This document shows, in pieces, positions 36,196-44,946 of a stretch of 64,000 nt of DNA. Location: NCBI RefSeq assembly GCF_003797765.1, contig NZ_RKMB01000007.1:186001-250000 (forward strand), written 5' to 3'. Origin of the DNA: Ramlibacter sp. WS9. GTDB taxonomy: Bacteria > Pseudomonadota > Gammaproteobacteria > Burkholderiales > Burkholderiaceae_C. The notes below the pieces were generated by a model. It was not told the origin of the DNA, did not search any database, and was given only the letters and a program-made list of their open reading frames with translations. A program made the translations under genes and the position numbers. Position 1 is the stretch's first letter; every line of letters starts with the position of its first letter.

Positions 36196-37458
36196 TTATT
36201 TCTTCGCCGGCTCGTCCGGCTTCTTGTCGTTGCCTTCGATGAAGGGCGACCAGGGCTTGGCCTTCACCGGGCCTGGCGTCTTCCACACCACGTTGAACTG
36301 GCCGTCGGCCTTCACTTCGCCGATGAACACCGACTTGTGCAGGTGGTGGTTCTTTTCGTCCATCTTCGAGACGATGCCTGACGGTGCCTTGAAGGTCTGG
36401 CCGGCCATCGCGGCAATGACCTTGTCGGTGTCCGTGGACTTGGCCTTCTCGACGGCCTGCTTCCACATGTTGATGCCGATGTAGGTGGCTTCCATCGGGT
36501 CGTTGGTCAGGGGCTTGTCGGCGCCGGGCAACTTCTTGGCCTTCGCATACGCGGCCCACTTCTTGGTGAACTCGTCGTTGGACGGGTTCTTGATCGACAT
36601 GAAGTAGTTCCAGGCGGCCAGGTGGCCCACCAGCGGCTTGGTGTCCACGCCGCGCAGTTCTTCTTCACCGACCGAGAAGGCGACGACCGGCACGTCCTTG
36701 GCCTTCAGGCCGGCGTTGCCCAGTTCCTTGTAGAAAGGCACGTTGGAGTCGCCGTTGATGGTGGAGACGACTGCCGTCTTGCCACCGGCCGAGAACTTCT
36801 TGACGTCAGCAACGATGGTCTGGTAGTCGCTGTGGCCGAACGGGGTGTACTTCTCGTCGATGTCGGTGTCCTTCACGCCCTTGGACTTCAGGTAGGCGCG
36901 CAGGATCTTGTTGGTGGTGCGGGGGTACACGTAGTCGGTGCCCAGCAGGACCCAACGCTTGGCGGCGCCGCCGTCCTTGGACATCAGGTAGTCCACGGCG
37001 GGAATCGCTTGCTGGTTCGGCGCGGCGCCCGTGTAGAACACGTTCTTGGACAGCTCTTCACCCTCGTACTGCACGGGGTAGAACAGGAGGCCGTTGAGTT
37101 CTTCGACGACCGGCAGCACCGATTTGCGCGACACGCTGGTCCAGCAGCCGAAGATCACGGCGACCTTGTCCTGCGTCAGCAGCTGCTTGGTCTTTTCGGC
37201 GAACAGCGGCCAGTTGGAGGCCGGGTCCACGATCACCGGCTCGAGCTTCTTGCCCATCACGCCGCCCTTGGCGTTGATTTCTTCAATGGCCATCAACACC
37301 GTGTCTTTCAACACGGTTTCCGAAATGGCCATGGTGCCCGACAGGCTGTGCAGGATGCCAACCTTGATGGTGCCCTTGTCCTGGGCCATGGCGACGGTAC
37401 CGACGCTCGCCAGGGCGACCGCGGCCGTGAGGGCCTTGAGGGTGAAACGACGTTGCAT
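36196..37458 (-). CDS. urtA: Urea ABC transporter substrate-binding protein UrtA
   Basis: A 420-residue periplasmic urea-binding protein. A signal peptide (FTLKALTAAVALASVGTVAM) precedes IKVGILHSLSGTMAISETVL. FGCWTSVSRKSVLPVVEE and YPVQYEGEELSKNVFYTG are UrtA hallmarks. First gene of urtABCDE. A GG-N10-GC motif lies upstream but too close to the start codon to be a convincing sigma-54 promoter. Confidence 0.96.
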   Translation of the reverse strand: MQRRFTLKALTAAVALASVGTVAMAQDKGTIKVGILHSLSGTMAISETVLKDTVLMAIEEINAKGGVMGKKLEPVIVDPASNWPLFAEKTKQLLTQDKVAVIFGCWTSVSRKSVLPVVEELNGLLFYPVQYEGEELSKNVFYTGAAPNQQAIPAVDYLMSKDGGAAKRWVLLGTDYVYPRTTNKILRAYLKSKGVKDTDIDEKYTPFGHSDYQTIVADVKKFSAGGKTAVVSTINGDSNVPFYKELGNAGLKAKDVPVVAFSVGEEELRGVDTKPLVGHLAAWNYFMSIKNPSNDEFTKKWAAYAKAKKLPGADKPLTNDPMEATYIGINMWKQAVEKAKSTDTDKVIAAMAGQTFKAPSGIVSKMDEKNHHLHKSVFIGEVKADGQFNVVWKTPGPVKAKPWSPFIEGNDKKPDEPAKK

Positions 37459-37803
37459 GTGTGTTGCTCCTTAAAGCAAAAGGAAGACCTGAGTCGAAAA
37501 GAGAGTCTGGAAATTCGCCCCACCCCGCCTTTGCGGACAGCCGATGTGGACGGATTGATTCTGGGGAGAAGGCTGGCCCAGGCATATACGCCGGGTGGCG
37601 TATGCAACAGGCGCCCCAGGTGCGTGCAAAATTTTTTCGTGGCGCCGGGCTGCGGGTTGACCCCTACTCGTGGCCCCTGCATCGGCTGCGGGGCAGCCCG
37701 GGCGTTACGGCGCGAGGCGTTGATCCAGAAGGCGTTTTGTCGCGGCATGCGCATCCGCGGTGCTCTGCCGCGAGCGCACGGGCACCGCATTTTCGGGCAG
37801 CGA

Positions 37804-37819
37804 CTGTCAACCTTGACAG
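37804..37819. promoter_or_regulatory. Palindrome overlapping a -35-like box before the TonB receptor operon
   Basis: CTGTCAACCTTGACAG has perfect 7-bp arms around CC and contains TTGACA. It lies 68 bp upstream of the receptor start. The -10 region is poor (CACAAT is too far), so the promoter is uncertain. The rest of the 429-bp gap 37459-37887 has an imperfect inverted repeat at 37582-37605 and no gene. Confidence 0.45.
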
Positions 37820-37887
37820 GATTGAACCCCGGGGCGTGCTTCCACACAATCGGCCTGTTCTCGAAAAAAAGAAAACGGAGCCATTGC

Positions 37888-39828
37888 GTGAAGCAAGAGC
37901 CGAAGAGGGAGGGGGAACAGGCACGAAGCCACCCCCAGGACGCGGGTACGCTGTTGCATGCCCTGGTCAGGATCGCGCTGCCGTGCGTGCTCGGCGGCGG
38001 GCATGCGCTCGCCGTTGCGCAAACGCCGGTGACGCTGGAGGAGGTCCGCGTGAGCGCCAGCGCGCTGCCCGTGACGGCCGCCGCGGCGAGCCAGCACGTG
38101 ACGGTGCTGACGCGCGCCGACCTGGACGCGCTCGGGCAACTCAGCGTGGCCGAGGCCTTGGCGCGGCAAGCCGGCATCGTGGTGGACCGAAGTCCGCGCA
38201 GCGGCGGCTACGGCTCGCTCTACCTGCGCGGCGCCGACCCGAGCCACGTGGTGGTGCTGGTGGACCACGTGCGCCAGAACGACCCGCTGTCGTCGCGCGG
38301 CAGCGCCGTGGACCTGAACACGTTGTCCACCGGCGACGTCGAACGCATCGAGATCGTGCGCGGCAACGTCAGCGTGGTGCATGCCGAGGCCCTGGCCGGG
38401 CTGATCCACATCTTCACGCGCCGCGCCGCCGGCACCGGGTATGCGGGCGTGGCGGTGGGCGGCGATGGCCTGCGCGCGGCACAGGCCGGGTTTGCCGGCG
38501 CGCAGCTGCGCGGCAGCATCAGCCACCGCGAAGACGGTGACAAGGCCGGCGGCTTCAACCGCACGCAAAGCGCCAACGCCGCGTGGGAGCAGCCGCTGGA
38601 CGGCGGCGGCTCGGTGACGGTTTCGGCCCGCGTGGCCGACAGCCTCAACCGCGCGTTTCCGGACGACAGCGGCGGCGCCGAATTCGCCGTGCTGCGCCAG
38701 CTGGATTCGCGGCGCGCCACCAGCGGGCAGCTGTCCGCGCGGGCCGCCATCAACACGGCCGCCTCTGGCCGCGTCGAACTGCAGGCGACCACCCTGTCGC
38801 GCGACGGCGACGAGGTGACCAGCGGCGTTGCCCCCGGCGTGCGCGACCCCTTCGGCCTGCCCGCGATGACCACGCAGACCGACTACCGCCGCCACGAGGT
38901 TCAGGCGCTGTGGCTGCCGCCCACGAATTCCGATCTGCAAGTCACGCTGGGCATCCAGCACCAGCGCGAGACCGGCAAGCTCGCCAGCAACATCGACTTC
39001 GGCTTCTTCGCGCTGCCCGCCGACTTCGAGCTGTCGCGAAGCGTCACCAGCCTCATGGCCGAGGCTCGCTACCAGTGGGGTAGCTGGACGCTCCAGGGCG
39101 GGCTGCGCCACGAGCGCCCCGATGCGGGCGACGCGGCCACTCATCCCATGCTGTCCGTGCAGCACGCGCTGGGTGATGCACTGGGACATTGGGGTGTTTC
39201 CGTTTCGCGCGCCACCAAGCTGCCCAGCTTCTATGCGCTCGCGCATCCGCTGGTGGGCAACCCGCTGCTGCGCACCGAGCGCGCGACCCACCGCGAGCTG
39301 TACTACGCCAGCCCCCAGCGCTCGGCCTGGCCCAGCCGCGTCACGCTCTTCAGCGCGCGCTACAAGGATTTGATCGACTTCGACGCGGGCCCGCCGCCGC
39401 AGCTGGTCAACCGCGCGCGCATCAACGCCGACGGCGTGGAATGGCGCACCGGCCACACCTGGGACAACGGCTGGCGCCTGCGGCTGGACGGCACCGTGAT
39501 GCGCGTGCGCGACCCGGAGGGCATCACCGAACTGCGGCATCGCCCGCACGCGCAATGGAGCGCGCAGCTGAACGTGCCCTGGGGGCCGCGGCGCGACTTC
39601 ACGGTGCTCGCGAAGCATGTCGGACGGCGGCTGGATTCGTCCATCCCCACCGGCGACCAGCAGCTGGCGGCGGTAAACACCGTGGACATCTCAGCCCGCA
39701 TGCCGGTGGGCGCCGCCATCGCCACGCTGGCCGTCGACAACCTGGCCAACAGCCGCAGCGCGGAAACGATAGGCACGCCCACGCCATCGCGCCGCCTGCG
39801 GCTCGCCCTGAACTGGAGCCTGCCATGA
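37888..39828 (+). CDS. TonB-dependent outer membrane receptor (BtuB-like)
   Basis: A 646-residue receptor starting with GTG at 37888, with CGGAG just upstream. After a signal peptide (LVRIALPCVLGGGHALAVAQ) come a TonB-box-like VTLEEVRVSASAL, the plug (SVAEALARQAGIVVDRSPR, YLRGADPSHVVVLVDHVRQN, IEIVRGNVSVVHAEALAGLI) and a barrel ending LALNWSLP. The layout resembles small BtuB-type receptors for cobalamin or metal chelates. It is the first gene of an eight-gene coupled operon; its stop overlaps the next start. The ligand is unknown and no cobalamin riboswitch was recognised. Confidence 0.88.
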   Translation: MKQEPKREGEQARSHPQDAGTLLHALVRIALPCVLGGGHALAVAQTPVTLEEVRVSASALPVTAAAASQHVTVLTRADLDALGQLSVAEALARQAGIVVDRSPRSGGYGSLYLRGADPSHVVVLVDHVRQNDPLSSRGSAVDLNTLSTGDVERIEIVRGNVSVVHAEALAGLIHIFTRRAAGTGYAGVAVGGDGLRAAQAGFAGAQLRGSISHREDGDKAGGFNRTQSANAAWEQPLDGGGSVTVSARVADSLNRAFPDDSGGAEFAVLRQLDSRRATSGQLSARAAINTAASGRVELQATTLSRDGDEVTSGVAPGVRDPFGLPAMTTQTDYRRHEVQALWLPPTNSDLQVTLGIQHQRETGKLASNIDFGFFALPADFELSRSVTSLMAEARYQWGSWTLQGGLRHERPDAGDAATHPMLSVQHALGDALGHWGVSVSRATKLPSFYALAHPLVGNPLLRTERATHRELYYASPQRSAWPSRVTLFSARYKDLIDFDAGPPPQLVNRARINADGVEWRTGHTWDNGWRLRLDGTVMRVRDPEGITELRHRPHAQWSAQLNVPWGPRRDFTVLAKHVGRRLDSSIPTGDQQLAAVNTVDISARMPVGAAIATLAVDNLANSRSAETIGTPTPSRRLRLALNWSLP

Positions 39829-40514
39829 CGACCGGTCCCACCGCCCTCTCCGCGCCCAGCCGCACCGCGCAATGGCTGCGTCTGGGCGGCATGCTGCTGC
39901 TGCTCACGCTTTTCATCCTGGTGCCGTTCGCGCTGTGGGGCGACGCACTGGACCAGGCCACGCCGGCCTGGATGACGCGGCCGGACAACGCGGTGCTGCT
40001 CGCCACGCTGGGCATCGCGCTGCTGGTGGCCGACGTGCTGCTGCCCATTCCCAGCAGCGTGGTGGGCATGGCCCTGTGCTGGACGCTGGGGCCGCTGTGG
40101 GGCGGCGCCAGCTTCGCGCTGGGCCTCACGCTGTCGTTCGCCTTTGGCTACGCGCTCGGCCGCCTGGCGCCGGAGCACCGCCTGCGGCAATGGGTCGGCC
40201 CGCCGCTCTGGGACACCGTGAGGGGCAAGGCGCAGCACCAGTCGCTGTGGTGGATCGTGGCGGCGCGGCCCTTGCCGCTGCTGGCCGAGATGAGCGCGCT
40301 GCTCGCCGGTGTGTGGCGCGTGCCGCCGGCGCAGGCGCTGGCGATGGCCGCGCTGTCGTCGTGCATCGTCGCGGCGCTGTACGCGGGCAGCGCGTGGCTG
40401 GGCATGACCGAGCCCGGCATAGGCATCACGCTGCTGGCAACGCTTGCGCTGCCGGCTTCCACCTGGGCATTGCACCGGCTCCTGGTGCGCCAACTTGCAA
40501 AGGAACTGACATGA
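39825..40514 (+). CDS. VTT-domain (TVP38/TMEM64, DedA-like) membrane protein
   Basis: A 229-residue inner-membrane protein with about six hydrophobic segments. The VTT/SNARE-associated pattern is visible in VADVLLPIPSSVVGMALCW, LSFAFGYALGRLA, and a re-entrant-like AARPLPLLAEMSALLAGV. Family members are implicated in lipid scrambling or small-solute transport. It is coupled by ATGA overlaps to the receptor before it and the secreted protein after it. Confidence 0.82.
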   Translation: MTTGPTALSAPSRTAQWLRLGGMLLLLTLFILVPFALWGDALDQATPAWMTRPDNAVLLATLGIALLVADVLLPIPSSVVGMALCWTLGPLWGGASFALGLTLSFAFGYALGRLAPEHRLRQWVGPPLWDTVRGKAQHQSLWWIVAARPLPLLAEMSALLAGVWRVPPAQALAMAALSSCIVAALYAGSAWLGMTEPGIGITLLATLALPASTWALHRLLVRQLAKELT

Positions 40515-41506
40515 ACTTCAAAGCCCCGCTGGCCCTGCTGCTGGCCTTCGCTTTCAGTCTTTCGGCCAGCGCGCAAGAAGGCGCCCCGGCAAGCGCCCTG
40601 GACAAGTCGGCCTCGGCGCGCCACACCTACTACACGGGTGGCGTGCACAACGACAAGAACTGCAAGCCGCCGTCGAAATGCATCTACCCGCGCAAGGCGG
40701 GCGAGCCCACCGATCCGCTGTACCCGAAATGGTGGACCAGCGAGTGGACGATGTACCGCGTCTTCAACAACTACGACAAGTACCCGCCGCCCTACGCCTC
40801 GCCGCCGGCGGGCCTGACGCCGGCCGACTACCAGGTGTCTTACGGCGCGACCTACTACGACTCCACGTACCTGCCCGCCGACAAGGACGGCACCGGCGCG
40901 ATGATGGAGCACTACGAGAAGTTCTGCCTGCCCATCTTCCCGATGGCCAACAACTTCAGCTGCTCGTTCGTGTCGCTGGGCAACAAGGCCTGGTTCCTGC
41001 GCTACGAGGACCGCCCGGCGGGCACGCCGGCCTGCTGCCAGTTCTCGCTGCACAACCACCCGCCGCGGCGCGACTTCATCAAGCACCTGCCGTACAACCC
41101 GCAGCAGAGCACGCACCTGGACGGCACGATCCAGGCCTATTCGCGCGAGGTCGGGCCGCAGAAGATTCTCTTCGGCTACGCCTTCAACAAGACCGCCACG
41201 TCGGACGACCCGTCCAACGCCAAGTCGCCCAAGTACCGCCATCCGCAGTCGTTCTTTTTCTCGGGCTATCCCGCGACGCCGCCCGACGCGCCCATCGTCA
41301 GCCAGAACTACACGAACTTCCGCGCCGACAAGCCCAACCCGCTCAAGACCTGGGCCCGCGTGCCCGAGATGTGCACGCCCAACCCGGGCTGGTGCTGCCT
41401 GTTCGCGGGCGACTGCCCGAACAACGACAAGGCGCAAGCCAATGCGCTTGCTGCACCGGCACCGGCCCCCGCCACGTGGGCCGACATGCTGGCGCCTGCC
41501 AAATAA
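40511..41506 (+). CDS. Cysteine-rich secreted protein of unknown family
   Basis: A 331-residue protein with a clear signal peptide (PLALLLAFAFSLSASAQ). About ten cysteines include NCKPPSKC, YEKFCLPIFPMANNFSC, TPACCQF and CTPNPGWCCLFAGDC. It is rich in Pro, Tyr and Trp (YPKWWTSEWTMYRVF). I do not recognise the fold. It is probably exported and disulfide-bonded. Its start overlaps the VTT gene, and the VioB-like genes follow after 19 bp, so it is part of that operon. Confidence 0.78.
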   Translation: MNFKAPLALLLAFAFSLSASAQEGAPASALDKSASARHTYYTGGVHNDKNCKPPSKCIYPRKAGEPTDPLYPKWWTSEWTMYRVFNNYDKYPPPYASPPAGLTPADYQVSYGATYYDSTYLPADKDGTGAMMEHYEKFCLPIFPMANNFSCSFVSLGNKAWFLRYEDRPAGTPACCQFSLHNHPPRRDFIKHLPYNPQQSTHLDGTIQAYSREVGPQKILFGYAFNKTATSDDPSNAKSPKYRHPQSFFFSGYPATPPDAPIVSQNYTNFRADKPNPLKTWARVPEMCTPNPGWCCLFAGDCPNNDKAQANALAAPAPAPATWADMLAPAK

Positions 41507-41525
41507 CCGGAGCAAAGGACGCACC

Positions 41526-43484
41526 ATGAGCTACCTCGATTCGCCCCGCCTGCACTTCAGCGGCTGGTTCCAGGCCGACGTGTCCACCATCAACAACCGG
41601 GTCGAGCCTTTCCAGAACGACTCGTTCGTGCCGCAGTACCAGGAGTTGAACCAGAACGGCAGCTGGAACCCGGAGGGCACGGGCATCTTCCGCCTGATGG
41701 ACTGCGCCGTCACCGGCGCCTTCATCGACGGCAAGCTGCTGACCACGCCGGCGGACGACCCCGTGATCGGCCTCAGCCTGCAGAACGCTGACCGGCGCGC
41801 GCCCGGCAAGCTGGTGGACCTGGACCCGCAGCAGCAGATGGTCTCCGAAATCTGGGGCATGCAGGTGCGGGTGGTGAACGGCGCCGCGCAGCCGCTGCTG
41901 CAAGGCGAGTACAAACCCGCCGCGTTCATCAACCTGTGGCAGCGCCAGCAGAAGGCCATGCCGCGCGACCAGACGCTGGCGGCGTACTACCAGTCGGTGC
42001 TGGAAGGCGTGAGCTGGCCCGACGCCACCGGCTCGCCGCTGCTGGACGCGCTGAAGGCCGCCACGCAGGAAGACATGCTGTCGATCCAGTTCAACGTGTA
42101 CGGCTACGGGCGCGACTCGAAGATTCCGCGCTACACGCTGGGCCACATCGCCGGCACGATAGGCCCTTATCGCCGTGGCGAGCCCAGGCATTTCGTGATG
42201 GGCCGGCAAATGATCGCCTACGCGCCCAGCTCATTCGTGCAGCCTTCGCAAGGCGTGGGCAGCCTGCAGGCCAAGGTGTCGGCCGACGGCATGTGGCTCA
42301 CAGCCGACTTCGGCAACTCCTTCCCGATCGAGGAGGCCAACAGCGGCCTGATGGACATCGGCGCGGTGTCCATCGGCGTGCTGAACACCAGCCCCGCCAC
42401 TTTGCAGACCACGGTGGATGCGAGCCAGGTCACGGTGATCGCCCGGGTTCCCTACCTGGAGCCGCAGTGGTACACGCAGACCGCCGGCGTGCAGAGCTTC
42501 GACCTGTCGGCCAACGCCGCCGCGCGGCAACTGCTGCCGACGTGCCCGCTGGTGCTGCTCAAGCCCGTCACCGGCACGACCACCTACACCGTGCTGCTGC
42601 AGGAGTCCATCGAAGGCGTCTATGTTCGCGCCGACCAGTTCGTCTTCCGGCTGGAGCCGGGCGAGACCCAGCACGTGGAGTTCTACGCATCGAGCTTCGG
42701 CGTGCCGCTGCCCGCCGCGGCCGTCGCCATCAGCGCCACCGAGGGCATGATGGGCGGCTCCGGCGGCAACGGGCCGATGCACCCGCTGCCCGATCCGCCG
42801 GCGCCCATCCCCGACATCGGCACGCCCACGAGCGCCGTGACCTATGCGGGCAGTGTGACCACCGACCCAGCCGGCCGCGCTCGGCTGCCGGTGACGGCTT
42901 CTTCCGACGGGCCCGGCATGCCGCGCGGCTACATCGCCGGCCAGCTGTACGGCCTGGGCTACCAGCTGGCCGCGCAGCCCGCCGGCTACGTGGGCAACCC
43001 GCTGAACTACGTGAGCGTGCTGGCCTACAGCGCGGGCACGGGGACGCAGAGCCCCACCTGGTACCAAAATATCCAGCCGCTGTTCACGCAGTACGCGCAT
43101 CTCTACCCGATCATGAGCCGGCACGTGGTGGACCTGTCGGACTACGCCTCGGTGTGTTCGCGGCTGGCCATCCTGAAGCTCGCGTTCGCGCTGCCGCCAC
43201 GCGATCCGAACCACATGCCCGTCACGCGCGACCTGAGCGCGGGCGACCGCGCCACCATCCTCAAGTGGCTGGACATGAAAGGCGCGGACGGCTTGCCACC
43301 GCTGGGCACGAAGCCGCCGGCGCCACCCCCACCGGCCGTCAGCAAAGTGGCGGCCACCGCAGCCGCACCCGCGGCCACCCCCATGCCGGCACCCGGCGAG
43401 GCGGGCGGCAAGACCGCGGTGATCCAGGGCTACGAGCAGCGCCGCGCCCGCGCCGCCGCGAATTCCGGAGGGAACCAGCCATGA
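41526..43484 (+). CDS. VioB N-terminal-half-like protein, copy 1
   Basis: A 652-residue cytosolic protein. It starts MSYLDSPRLHFSGWFQADV, like the beginning of violacein enzyme VioB (as I recall it, SILDFPRIHFRGWARVNA). IAGTIGPYRRGEPRHFVMGR and YPIMSRHVVDLSDYASVCSR with MPVTRDLSAGDR also correspond to VioB segments in the same order. In VioB this region is fused to the ferritin-like domain, which here is the next gene (4-bp overlap). The C-terminal 70 residues are a Pro/Ala linker. VioB and RebD join two indolepyruvate imines; the role of a free N-half is unknown. Confidence 0.72.
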   Translation: MSYLDSPRLHFSGWFQADVSTINNRVEPFQNDSFVPQYQELNQNGSWNPEGTGIFRLMDCAVTGAFIDGKLLTTPADDPVIGLSLQNADRRAPGKLVDLDPQQQMVSEIWGMQVRVVNGAAQPLLQGEYKPAAFINLWQRQQKAMPRDQTLAAYYQSVLEGVSWPDATGSPLLDALKAATQEDMLSIQFNVYGYGRDSKIPRYTLGHIAGTIGPYRRGEPRHFVMGRQMIAYAPSSFVQPSQGVGSLQAKVSADGMWLTADFGNSFPIEEANSGLMDIGAVSIGVLNTSPATLQTTVDASQVTVIARVPYLEPQWYTQTAGVQSFDLSANAAARQLLPTCPLVLLKPVTGTTTYTVLLQESIEGVYVRADQFVFRLEPGETQHVEFYASSFGVPLPAAAVAISATEGMMGGSGGNGPMHPLPDPPAPIPDIGTPTSAVTYAGSVTTDPAGRARLPVTASSDGPGMPRGYIAGQLYGLGYQLAAQPAGYVGNPLNYVSVLAYSAGTGTQSPTWYQNIQPLFTQYAHLYPIMSRHVVDLSDYASVCSRLAILKLAFALPPRDPNHMPVTRDLSAGDRATILKWLDMKGADGLPPLGTKPPAPPPPAVSKVAATAAAPAATPMPAPGEAGGKTAVIQGYEQRRARAAANSGGNQP

Positions 43485-44539
43485 TCAAGCTGCAACGCCA
43501 GGTCATCCGCGGCATCCGCGCCGCCGGCAGCGCCGAGGAGCTGCATCGCTATTTGCAGAACGCGGTGGAGCTGGAGCACAGCACCATCCCGCCCTACCTC
43601 ACGGCGATGTTCTCGCTCAAGCCGGGTACCAACCTGCTCATTGCGCAGCTGATCCGCAGCATCGTCATCCAGGAGATGCTGCACATGAGCATCGCCGCCA
43701 ACATCCTGATCGCGATAGGCGGCCATCCGCAGATCAACCGCCGCGCCTTCATCCCGAAGTACCCCGGCACGCTGCCCATGAACATCGGTGATGGCCTCGT
43801 CGTCGGCATCGAGGCGTTCTCGATCCCGCTGGTGCAGAACACCTTCATGGCGATCGAGGAGCCGGAGAACCCGATCCCGGTCAAGACCCAGCTGGTGGGT
43901 GCGGAGGCCGAGGCCGAGCCCGAATACGCCACCATCGGCCAGTTCTACGACGCCATCCAGCAGCAGATCGTCAAGCTCGGCCCGTCCATCTTCGTGAAGC
44001 CCACCGCGCCGCCGCAGGTGGTGTCCACGGAGTGGTTCCCGGCGGACAAGCTCTTCCCCATCACCGATTGCGAAAGCGCCTGCCGCGCCATCGAGATCAT
44101 CAAGCGCGAGGGCGAGGGCACATCGGTCACGCCGTACGAGTCGAAGGGCGACCCGGCGCACTACTACAAGTTCGGCGAGATCGCCGCCGGGCGCGGCCTG
44201 GTCGCCACGCCCGATGGCTACGCCTATGCCGGCGCGCCTATTCCCTTCGACGAGTCCGGCGTCTGGCCGCTGCGGCCCAACTGCAAGATCGCCGACTTCA
44301 AGGTAGGCACGCAGGCGCGCACCCGCATCGAGCAGTTCGCCTACAGCTACGGCTCGCTGCTCAACGCAATGCACGAGGCCTTCAACGGCCAGCCGGACCG
44401 GCTCGACACGGCCATCGGCGTGATGTACGACCTGCGCGTCGTCGCCGTCGCGATGATGCAGACCGATATCGGTGACGGCAGCGGCCAGACGGTGGGGCCG
44501 AGCTTCGAGTACATCGAGCGGCAGGGAGGCATGCCATGA
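43481..44539 (+). CDS. Ferritin-like protein (VioB/RebD C-terminal domain type), copy 1
   Basis: A 352-residue protein of the ferritin-like family found in VioB and RebD (iminophenyl-pyruvate dimer synthase). Candidate metal ligands are in NAVELEHSTIPPYLTAMFSL (Glu, His near residue 30) and IQEMLHMSIAANILIAIG (Glu and His near residue 67), with the family-typical EGEGTSVTPYESK and DPAHYYKFGEI later. The ribosome site GGAGGG is 9 bp upstream. The gene overlaps both neighbours. Its substrate is unknown, as no tryptophan oxidase gene (vioA/rebO) is in the window. Confidence 0.82.
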   Translation: MIKLQRQVIRGIRAAGSAEELHRYLQNAVELEHSTIPPYLTAMFSLKPGTNLLIAQLIRSIVIQEMLHMSIAANILIAIGGHPQINRRAFIPKYPGTLPMNIGDGLVVGIEAFSIPLVQNTFMAIEEPENPIPVKTQLVGAEAEAEPEYATIGQFYDAIQQQIVKLGPSIFVKPTAPPQVVSTEWFPADKLFPITDCESACRAIEIIKREGEGTSVTPYESKGDPAHYYKFGEIAAGRGLVATPDGYAYAGAPIPFDESGVWPLRPNCKIADFKVGTQARTRIEQFAYSYGSLLNAMHEAFNGQPDRLDTAIGVMYDLRVVAVAMMQTDIGDGSGQTVGPSFEYIERQGGMP

Positions 44540-44946
44540 GCCGCCGGGCCGCTCCCAAGGCTCCTAGCACCGCCAACCAGCACCCTTCGGTGATGTTCGA
44601 AATCATCGCGCGCGACCAGGGCGCGTTGCAGACCTTCTACACCAGCGTGTTCGGCTGGAACTACCAGGCCGGCAGCAGCGGTTTCGCTTACGTGAATTTC
44701 CCGCTGCGCACGCTGCCGCTGCTCGGCGGCATCGGCCAGGCCAACTCCAGCCCGGGGTTCGAGCCGGGGCGCAACTTCTACCTGCTGGTGGACGACCTCG
44801 ACGCGGCCATCGCCCGCGCACTGGCCGCCGGCGGCAGCCGCTACATGGAACCGACCAGCGCGGACGGCTACCACTTCGCGATGGTCCGCGACCCCGAGGG
44901 CAATCCCATCGGCCTCATCAAACCGTTCAGCGAGAAACCTGCATGA
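44536..44946 (+). CDS. VOC family (glyoxalase/bleomycin resistance-like) protein
   Basis: A 136-residue protein with two beta-alpha-beta-beta-beta halves. HPSVMFEIIARDQGALQTFY opens the first, and FYLLVDDLDAAIARALAAGG and FAMVRDPEGNPIGLI mark the second. VOC proteins use a divalent metal for isomerase, dioxygenase or sequestering roles. It lies between two VioB-like pairs, with 4-bp overlaps on both sides, so its dosage is tied to theirs. Confidence 0.88.
   Translation: MSRRAAPKAPSTANQHPSVMFEIIARDQGALQTFYTSVFGWNYQAGSSGFAYVNFPLRTLPLLGGIGQANSSPGFEPGRNFYLLVDDLDAAIARALAAGGSRYMEPTSADGYHFAMVRDPEGNPIGLIKPFSEKPA

Noticed and set aside
37476..37491. GG-N10-GC motif upstream of urtA (minus strand)
   Set aside because: The -12 side looks good, but the -24 side has only GG and the implied start would leave a leader of only a few bases before the start codon.
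37459..37887. Cobalamin riboswitch before the BtuB-like receptor
   Set aside because: I could not find the conserved B12-box or core elements of the cobalamin riboswitch in this gap.
36622..39828. A 1068-codon open frame covering the TonB receptor and the reverse of urtA
   Set aside because: The first third is antisense to urtA and has no family features. The receptor begins at GTG 37888 with a ribosome site and signal peptide.
41936..44539. Read-through frames that would fuse a shadow of the N-half gene to the ferritin-like protein (also 45200-47932)
   Set aside because: The upstream parts are out-of-frame translations of the N-half genes. True starts are at 43481 and 46880.
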